Source: Pollenia angustigena (Eukaryota > Arthropoda > Insecta > Diptera > Polleniidae). From it: a stretch of DNA of 64,000 nt. The position numbers and the translations under genes were made by a program. The stretch spans positions 103,997,802 through 104,061,801 of the forward strand of contig OV884058.1 of assembly GCA_930367215.1 (NCBI GenBank), read 5' to 3'. Positions 55,680 to 64,000 of the stretch are shown piece after piece; positions within the stretch are counted from its first letter, which is position 1, and every line of letters begins with the position of its first letter. The notes beneath the pieces were generated by a model. The model saw only the letters and a list, made by a program, of their open reading frames with translations. It had not been told where the DNA came from and ran no database searches.

Positions 55680-58372
55680 GGGGGATTCCATGTCAAGTGA
55701 CCCACTTAATATGAAATGCTAGTTAGGTATGTTACATATCGTCGGAAAGGTTAATTTGACTAGTTCTTCAGCATAAGTTTTATTTTTAAGGTCTTAGAAA
55801 CACTTAAGGAAAAAATTCAGAATAGTGCATATGGGCAGTTTCAGCGAAAAGTATACTTTTTGTAACGTAACGTCAGAAGTAATTTAAATTGTTTCACAAA
55901 AAATTGTATGTGCAAAGTTTACATTTTTATATTTTGGTGTAAAGCGCAACTAGCTCTACATTTAGTAACAAAGGGGATAACGGTTGAACAGCATGGCCCT
56001 AAAATACAACCTTATTTGCATTCTGGCGTTGTATTATAAAAATTACAATTTTAACTATGTGCGTTTAAACGAGCAAAGATTTTTAAATTTGATAGCTTGA
56101 AAAATAAATCTACATGTGGGCAAATCCTGCGTGACGAACGCTACATTCGCACGCGTTTTCTGATTGGAATATAAAAATTTTTTGGTCTTTCAAAAGAGAT
56201 AGCTTCAACTTAATTATATTATTTAGTGACATTAATATATACTTACGAATGGATATATCATGATTTCTTAGCAAGTATTTGCTGCGAAATAATTGATCAC
56301 AAAGTTTTCTGACGCACGCTACAAAAAGTGGAAGTAACTTCAAAGGTTGAAGTTCGTTTTCCTAATTTTTAGCAAATTTGGCATGATAAGGTATACAAAA
56401 TCTTATTCCTAAAAGAAAGATGGCTATAAGAGAAATCTAAACGCACTTATTCGCAGCCAAAAAATGTTGTGATTTTTTGACAAAAGCCGTGAACCCTTTG
56501 TGACGCACGCTACATAACGCACGCTACAGTTTTTCCAGTAGTATTTTGTTATTATATTTTATTTATTTTAACAAAACAAATTATATTTTTATGAATTGCA
56601 TTTCCTAAACTAATTTCTTAACTAATGAATATCAACTTTTTTTTACGAAATTTATATTTTGATAAGTCTGCTGCAAGTGCTATTTCACCTAAAATAAAGC
56701 TAAATTTACGTATAACATTAAGAAATCAGGGGAGGGGTAGGATTTGGTAAACATTTTTTCATTAATGATCATTGAAATACATATTTTTTAATATAAAAAT
56801 GAAATTATACATCTAGTCTTATATTCCATTAAAAAAAAAATTCGTTTGTAAAACTTTTGGTTGGTGGACTGTTTCTGGGATTTGCCCATATATAAGACCA
56901 AAGCTTACTAAAAAAGGTTTTATACAAAACGTCTTGCCCTATTCGCAGTCATATTCAGTTTTGTAATGCAAGTCAAAATCCACTTCTGTTTTTTAACGTC
57001 ACGCCAGCGTATATTTTTGCTTATATCTGCAAATCCTTAGCGTCATAACGTTGCATATGGGCATTTCCCCAGAATGGTCTACCAGGATGAAAAAATTAAA
57101 TGTAGATTATCATCGTCTTTTATTGTTTATTATTATAAAAAAGTCTTTGTAATTATAAAAGAATGGTTTTATAGCATATCTCAGCTCTTTTACTTGAGGA
57201 AATTGGGCTGGAAACTGGAAAATTTTTTATTTTTCTGTATTTTCTACTTCTAAAGACATTTTTATATACTTATTTTACATGCAAGAAATATGTTATGTTT
57301 ACACTCTTTCTTCATAATCTCTCCATTACAATCAATTGTAAAAGGAGTATTAAGTTTTTTTTTTTTTGTTAAGGGAATTTGAAGACATTTATGGGAAAAT
57401 GCATATTGATAATAATAAAAAAACATACGGAAAAAACGTACGTTCGCGATCCGTACGTTCGCGACCGGTAAATAAGCCAATTAAACAAAAACCAAGAGAG
57501 ATATTTTATTTTGTAAATACTGGATGGAGACCTACATTAATACACTTTTAAAATAAATTAATCACTTTTGAATATTCAGTTCCATTGTGCAGATTTTTAC
57601 ATTTCACTACTGTCTGCCAAAGTTGACTTCTATTTTGCATACGTTCGTGACCACACGTTTATAATTCTTATTGTGAAAACTTAAACTCGATGAAATCCAT
57701 CATTTGCACTAAACATAGAGCTACCCAAATGCTAACGAATAAAAAAAAAAGTGCTAGGAAAAGTTTTGTTTTCTGTATTATTTGTACATCAAAAGCGTAC
57801 GAACGTACGTTAGTGACCCCAGGAAATGCCCATATACATATAAAAACCCTTTTTACATACTTGACTTCTTCATTTAATTTTTTTACATTTATTTTGTTGT
57901 ACAAATATCACGTCACGTCAAAATGCAAATGCTAAAAATTGTTAAACCCTCGTATTGAGTTAGAAGTTATTTTGTTTTATACATATGCCACTCGCTCCCC
58001 AAAAAGCGACAAAAACTTCCTTAAAGAAAAAGACATAAGCTTTCTTTTGAGCAAAAAAAAAACATTCCCGCTAAAAAAAGTTTTAAATTTAAAAAAAAAA
58101 ATTTTTAAAAACACAAGAAAAAATTTTTTTAAAATATATATCTAAGCTACTAGGGACAAATTTTGCTTACACCAATAGGTAATAAGTAACATGGATGAGA
58201 AAGAACACCTGTTTGGCCAAAATGTCAAACTTTGAAACCCTCTAACTCAGAAACTTTTTGTCCGATCTTGCTGAAAATTTGTGTCTAAACTACTATCCTA
58301 ACCTTGGTGCAAATTTCATCCAAATCGGAAGACATCAATTTCAAAATTTGGTCACTTGACATGAAATCCTCC
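55680..58372. mobile_element. 2.7 kb element with GTCACTTGACAT ends and an internal repeated motif
   Basis: Ends GGGGGATTCCATGTCAAGTG and CACTTGACATGAAATCCTCC are inverted with few mismatches; ATAT lies next to both. Inside, GTGACGCACGCTAC-type and GTACGTTCGCGA-type motifs recur at about 56131, 56311, 56501, 56516, 57437, 57456, 57636 and 57796. Minus-strand frames over several of them read VxxVR (VANVRIANVRFF, VTNVRSY, VACVRKL). No complete ORF. A terminal fragment lies at 615-715. Superfamily unknown. Confidence 0.65.
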
Positions 58373-58563
58373 ATATGTATATCTGTGGTCTTATGGAACA
58401 GTAGCTCAAGTCGGCATAAGACAGAATTGAGCTATTACGTTAAGAAAAGATGTAACATTTTTAATATTTACTAAAACATTTAGTTCTAGCCTCTTTTAAA
58501 AAACTCCTCGAATGAACTTCAACAAAACTAAGGATATCTACAAACTATATTATTCAACCTAAG

Positions 58564-58996
58564 CTATTTATCCATATCGGCTCAGATATATACATATCGT
58601 TACCTAAAATGCAAAAGGACCTAACTAGCCAAAAATTAAAAATCGTGTTTTCATTGATTCTGTTGTATTGCACCAACACAACTGTCCACAAAAAGTTTTG
58701 AAATCTATCGACATAAATTAGCGATTTTATTAACAAAAACAAACGGACAAAATAATATATGATAAACACTTAAATACCTTGCTAACTGTTTGCTAATATA
58801 CAACATTGTCAATTGTCCAAACTGGTAGGATTTCCCATGGTACAGATAACATGGTAGTTGTTCCATGGGTTTTACAAGAAAAATAAAAGAACAACAAATT
58901 ATAAACAGTTTATGGCAATTTATCCATTTAAAATAGTTTTTCGATTCTCCGTTGAAATGTTAGATAGGGCCATTTGCATTTTAGGTAACGATATAC
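58564..58996. repeat. Inverted pair of a dispersed TATCGTTACCTAAAATGCAAA motif
   Basis: TATCGTTACCTAAAATGCAA at 58595 and TTGCATTTTAGGTAACGATA at 58972 face each other, with CCTAACTAGCC versus a GTTAGATAGGGC-like flank. Further copies lie at about 59977 and 61856. Probably ends of a small element family. Confidence 0.6.
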
Positions 58997-59000
58997 ATAC

Positions 59001-59959
59001 CAGTGATGCCAATTGTAGGGAATTTTCCCTTTTTGTAAGGATTTTTTTGGAAAATTTCACGCGTAGTTGAAAAAGGACAGATTTTTTATTCTGAGGCAAA
59101 TTTAGGGAATATTCAGAATATTATCTGATTTTCAATATATTGTCTAAAAATACGTAAATATTCGTGATATTTTAATTTAAGAATAATTTTTATTTTGAAA
59201 ATTTGCAATAGTATTTAAGTTCAAATATTGTATTTTCAACAGAAACCATATGCAGTGAGTTCTAAGAGCCTGGCAACCTTCAACACTTGCCAAAACCATG
59301 TACCCAAATATACTGTGAAGAAAATTATATTAAATAAATTCTTTTTTATCAATAAATTAAATAAATAGTCACACATATTAGGTATGTAATTTTAAAAAAT
59401 ACAGTAAGCAAACTTTAAAAATGATTATATATAACTATCTTTGGATGTTATCAAAACAAATTCATTTATATATATAATATACGAGTTAAGGAGTTTATAC
59501 TAGGGCGATTATATCAAAAAAATTCATATGTATAAATTTCCTGAAAATAAAAATGATGCTCATATTTTCTCAGAACAACTTCGCACTACTAGTAATCATC
59601 GATTTAGGTGGATCATATGTTGAAACATCATTAATGTTCTCTTAAACCATAATTAAAGCTGCTATTGTATTAGTATTGAGTCGGTTACGATGATCAGTCT
59701 TAATAAGTTTTAGTTGGCTAAAAATTCTCTCCACACATGCATTCGAAAATGGAAGTACAAATGTTAAACTTTTTTCAAATTTTTAAACATCGGCTCATTA
59801 ACAACATTTTTTTTTTTTTTTAATTAAAATTTAATACTTTATTTCTGTACATATTACGTTAAGATTCAAAAGATACGAAAAATGTCAGGATTATACATGG
59901 TACATGAAGTTATCAAAAGATATGAAAAATGTATCTTTCGTATCCTAACGGCAACACTG
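59001..59959. mobile_element. Candidate hAT element
   Basis: CAGTGATGCC on the left and GGCAACACTG on the right are inverted with one mismatch, the hAT style. No 8-bp TSD found, so the boundaries are tentative. A CAGTGATGCCAATTGTAGGG start followed by AATTTTCCC repeats supports it. Confidence 0.45.
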
Positions 59960-60482
59960 TCACTGATACATAAATATACATATCGTTAGCTAAAATGCAA
60001 AAAGTCGTAACTAGCACAGTTATAATTTTACAGGAGAAGCAAACAACTTTGTAAAATGAAAACTAGGAACATGTCAGAAAAACATGCTTCGACAAGTCGC
60101 TCATTGAATTCTTCAAACAATTTTTAAAGAAAACCATTTCATTATATTTTGTTAGAAAAAAATGTGTAATTACGTCGTTTTGCATTTATCAAATAAAATT
60201 ACTTGTAGTCACCTCCCTTTGTTTTTTATTAATAAAAGCGTAATTTTTGATCGCAGAAGTGTAAAATTTTGTCAAGTTCTGTAGTTTAATGGCATTCGCA
60301 ATTATTAATCAAAAACTCCATTTTAGCTAATGATATACATTTTGTTCATATAATTTATGTTATTACATTGAAATATACTTATTTTTTGAGTTACTTTATA
60401 ATGCAACAATGTAAATATCCTGCATTTTTCTTTACCCATCGAATCTTTTATAAATGATGTTAAAAATGGGAGTGAGGAAAAA

Positions 60483-61612
60483 TTGTCAATTCAGAGTTCA
60501 TGCTTACAGAACTTAGATTCTAATTCACCAAATGCAGGCGAAATTGAAGAAATAAGTACTGATGATTTTCATGATTTTGAATCTGCAGAGGAATTAGTAT
60601 CACCTTCTGAACTGGAAACTTCTATAAATAAAAATGACGATACTTCCAGGAAATCATCTAGGGTCACTAAGGGTGTACCTCCTAAAAAGTTTGGATACAA
60701 AATATATGAAGAGGATGATCCAATAAGCTACGAAGATGCAGTATCTAGATCCAACAATGGTTTTTGATTAAAGGCAATGGAAGATGAAATTAACTGAGCT
60801 ACCTAAATAAGAGCGGAAGCGTTTTTTGTATGTCAAAACTTCTCATTTGCATATAATTTATTCGAAACAAACCATTAGAATGCGAATTAGAAACCACCCG
60901 GCTGATAAATCTTATTTGACAGATCGCTATGTCAGTTTGTTTTATTGAAATTGTATTTAAATAAAATTTTCATGTTTAAAAAAACGCTTGCCGCTTTTGT
61001 TTAGGTTGTTCAGTAAGGCACTGCAAGAAAATAATGCGTGGGATTCAGTTGAGTTACCAAAATGTACCAAACTAATTGGTTACAAATGGGTATTTAAAAT
61101 CAAACATTTAATCAGCGGTAAAAGTAAATACAGGGCTAGATTAGTAGCTAAAGGGTTTTCTCGGAAGTATGGGGAAAACTATGATGAGGTCTTTGAACCC
61201 GTTGTAAAACAAGCCACGTTAAGAGATATTTAAACAGCATTCCTCCTTTTACCATAAAGGTAATTTTTATGCAACAACCAGAGGGTTATATTATGCCTGG
61301 AAAAGAGAAGTATGCCTGTAGGTTGAATAATAGCATATATGGGATCAAACAATCAGCCAGGTGTTGGAATCTCGGAATCAACAAAACTTTAATTGATTCA
61401 GGTTACAGAAGGGGAATAACTGAGCAATGTCTGTATGTCAAAGGAGTGATAGTGATTTAATCATTTATATCCTGATTTATGTTGATGACATAATGATTGC
61501 ATCGAAGCAGGACATGAAAATTGATAATATTATTTCTGCCTTGAAATCTAATTTTGAATTGACTGTTTTGGGTGATCTAAGCCTTTATCAAGTGACCTCG
61601 AACCACATAGTA
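60483..61612 (+). pseudogene. Copia-type retrotransposon polyprotein fragment
   Basis: Plus-strand frames match the Ty1/copia reverse transcriptase (RVT_2): SSRVTKGVPPKKFGYKI upstream, then ENNAWDSVELPKCTKLIGYK, WVFKIKHLISGKSKYRARLV, AKGFSRKYGENYDEVFEPVV; after a deletion, MQQPEGYIMPGKEKYACRLN and SIYGIKQSARCW; and ILIYVDDIMIASKQ with the YVDD catalytic box. Stops, frameshifts, a deletion at about 61230 and a MITE insertion (60801-61006) inactivate it. Integrase, gag, RNase H and LTRs are not seen. Confidence 0.88.
60801..61006. repeat. MITE inside the copia fragment
   Basis: ACCTAAATAAGAGCGGAAGC and GCTTGCCGCTTTTGTTTAGGT-like end, both followed inward by GTTTTTT. It interrupts the copia frame between the MEDEIN and LQENNAWD blocks. 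Confidence 0.8.
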
Positions 61613-62784
61613 AGAACATACATATTCGGGTGTGTTCTAGAATCCGAATCCACTCGAAAGTGGATTACTTTAGCATTTTTGGTGTTCTGCATTTCACATC
61701 CACAAGTTTTTATTCGTTTTCAATTAGAGTAGTAATGGGTTGGTGAAAGTAAAACGAATCGACTTTTATTTTAATATTTGATAACATTTTTAACAAAAAA
61801 ATATATTTTGTTTTTAGCTTAAAATCTTCTTTATCCGATTTAATCAAAAATATATCGTTATCTAAAATGCAAGTCCCTAACTTACCCTAAATTTAAAATC
61901 GACTTTTTCATTATTTTGATGTAATTACAGCTTATTTTTTTAACGATTGTTATTTTCAGACAATTTGTTTTTTAATCGATTTAGCGATCTCAAATTATTT
62001 TTTTGTTTGTTTAAAATTTTGAGATTCTTCGCGAATTTTAGCCACGTTCGCGATAGAAGCGATTTGTTTCAGTAAGTTTTCTGATTCTTTACAGCTTTAA
62101 CGATTTATAATAAATAGAAGACTTTGCTATCATGCCGATGTTAGCAAATTTGTGCGAATTTCCGCGAATTTAGCAATTTTTACCTTATTTTTGCCAATCT
62201 TTATAGTTTTAGGGACTTTTAATCAATTATATGGCTGGTTTGAAATATTAAAAATTTACGCGATTTTTCTTTTTTTTTGTTATTTTACGACATTGTTACC
62301 CTCTTAAGTGCCGTTTTAGTATACATACATACTTTTGTTTGGAAGTTGGAAAAAGGACAAAAATTAGAGTTAGAGGGTTAATATATCGGCATAATATGAA
62401 AGCCTGCTAAATCCACTTTTTAAGTAAAATGAGATTTTGATGCCGTGTGGTAGAGAAAGATACGCCTCGTCGACCAGCATGTTGTTTTTCTTTAATTTGA
62501 GTCTTGAGGTGGGTAAAACCAACTAAATTTTTGGTTCAAGCTGAAAATATAAATTACAGGCTTGCCAGAAGAATTCAAATTAAAAGTGCTAAATCGACAA
62601 AAAAAAGTGCTTAATTGTTCTACAGTTAAAAACAAAAGTGCTAGTTTTTTAACATTGATTTTTATGAATATAATAAAAAATAAAATATTGAAAATTTGAA
62701 TTAAAAACTTTGCATTTGAAATTTTCTAAATATTCATTTTGTTTAATATAAAAACTTTTTTTTTAATGTTACAATATAATACAT
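61613..62784. other. Gene-free stretch
   Basis: AT-rich. GCGAATTT/TTCGCGA clusters at about 62030-62180; the inverted match to 52186-52345 at 62380-62540. No gene. Confidence 0.45.
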
Positions 62785-63097
62785 ATATCGTCGCAGGAAT
62801 GAAAGAACGCTGTAACTGACAAAAAATCGCAAATACGTTTTTTTGCATAATTTTGATCAGAAAAAATAATGCGTCGATTGGTCCGGGTCCCATATTTGTA
62901 TGATGAAAAAAATTCACTTACGAAAAAAATAAAAAAATTAAAAGCTGTAAGCCGTAGAATCACCTGGAATAGACTTGAGAGGAAATGTTAAGAGCAAATG
63001 AAGATAGAAAAAATACGTTTTTAAAATCATGTTCCTAAGTTGTATAGTTTTTGTGATATGAACTTTGTTTCTACTTTCTACAGGTTTTTTGGCTCTG
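62785..63097. mobile_element. Element with ATATCGTCGCAGG end, copy 2 (one end missing)
   Basis: Reverse-complement match to 33752-34190, from TATCGTCGCAGGAATGAAAG to TTTTTTGGCTCTG. It lacks the MITE present at 33977-34103, so it shows the empty site. The other inverted end is absent. Confidence 0.85.
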
Positions 63098-63100
63098 CAC

Positions 63101-64000
63101 GCAGAGAAAAAATGTGGTTGGGCATGGTTATGGCAACAACACTATGTTCATTGTAACAATATATTGTTGTCGTACACAAATAATTGTTATTTTTATTTAA
63201 TATCAACAATATTATAGTTACTGTAAACATATTAATGTTTATCGCAATTATAAATTTGAGTTATTGTTGACCGAAAAATAATTATTTTTCTAACAACTAA
63301 ATTATGATAACTTTCAAAACATATTATACTACCCACAACCATATCATGATATTTAATAGCCATAACATGATAACTTTCTATACATTTATCATATTATGTT
63401 TAAGATGCAATCAAACTATTTTTACTCTAATAATATTATGCTAGCGCCATTTGTAAAATTATTTTGAATCAGTTGTGTCGTTTGTTTTATATGTGAGCGG
63501 TTAAACAAAATAAATTACCATAAAAAATAATAAATTTAAAGAAATTAATATAATTAATAATTAATAGTGCAAAATATCGTAGTAAAATTCAGCAACAAAT
63601 ATTGAACTCCGCTATTTTATTTATATCAAGAAAAATGTTAAAAAGTCACAAAATAAAAAATCGATACATAAAAATTTTAATTTATTTTGTATTTTTATGA
63701 CAGCTATGAAAGGTGCTGTGTCATAATATGATTGCTTCTAAATTTATTATGATTAACATGATGATAATATGATTACTTCTTAGCTTATTATGATTAACAT
63801 GACAATAATATGATTAATTTCTTAGCTTATTATGATTAACATAATAATAATATGATTGCTTCTTAACTTATTATGATTTTCATGACAATAGTATGATTCC
63901 TTCTTAACTTATTATGATTAACAGAATAATAATATGATTAAGGGAAAAATATTATGATGTAATATTACGAATATATTTAGCCATTATATGATTCAATAAT
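63101..64000. mobile_element. AT-rich element running off the window
   Basis: Starts CACGCAGAGAAAAAATGTGG, similar in style to the ends at 19674 and 27401. From about 63720 to 63945 a unit of about 43 bp (CTTATTATGATTAACATGAC, then AATAATATGATT) repeats five or so times with drift. ATCATAAT/ATTATGAT motifs also occur near the start. No right end in the window; no ORF. Confidence 0.6.

Noticed and set aside
57366..57935. ORFs in the 2.7 kb element on both strands
   Set aside because: Short, overlapping on opposite strands; only the repeated motif is noteworthy, not the frames as genes.

Overview
The window looks like nuclear DNA of a higher (calyptrate) fly such as a blow fly or flesh fly. 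The evidence is AT-richness, short spliced genes with GT-AG introns, a MAD2 gene of insect type, DINE-1-like repeats running from TATACCCTTCACC to ACTTGTT, and very dense hAT, mariner, pogo-like, Helitron and foldback DNA transposons. The species call is inference; nothing here names a species.

Three host loci are well supported. (1) A plus-strand gene with a 33-codon first exon (3027-3125), a 9.2 kb intron and a large second exon (12363-14102) encodes a 612-residue protein with two N-terminal CENP-B/Tc5-type helix-turn-helix domains, acidic runs, SUMO-type lysines and a conserved C-terminal helix. (2) A minus-strand, two-exon mad2 gene (35242-35926) encodes the 207-residue spindle-checkpoint HORMA protein. 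(3) A minus-strand exon (50860-52014) encodes a clear paralogue of gene 1, with the same two HTH domains, acidic centre and C-terminal helix; its first exon is not certain. A possible fourth locus is a small two-exon gene with a membrane segment, present as two tandem damaged copies (52990-53350 and 53815-54174) inside a block bounded by inverted repeats.

Most of the rest is transposon sequence, often with target-site duplications (TSDs) that can be read directly. Left part (1-17.6 kb): a mariner relic; the gene 1 intron with a hAT element invaded by a Helitron helicase fragment, several PIF-like MITEs, DINE-1-like units and a second hAT; then a hAT element abutting a MITE. Middle (18.2-35 kb): palindromic MITEs; a foldback whose arms carry a tRNA-like Pol III promoter; a Helitron-like pair hosting a full-length DDE transposon with a 9-bp TSD and a Mutator-like element with a 9-bp TSD; a non-LTR retrotransposon tail; and a 9 x 121 bp tandem array whose monomer ends are themselves inverted repeats. 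Right part (36-64 kb): a several-level nest of elements, foldbacks with GCCGGCC hairpin repeats, a mariner transposase relic, a pogo-like element, a 2.7 kb element with an odd internal motif, a broken copia reverse transcriptase and an AT-rich element that runs off the window.

No operon-like system is visible. The most unusual material is the duplicated small gene locked between MITE ends, the two MITE-derived satellite arrays, the DDE transposon of unassigned superfamily, and the pair of CENP-B-type paralogues on either side of mad2.
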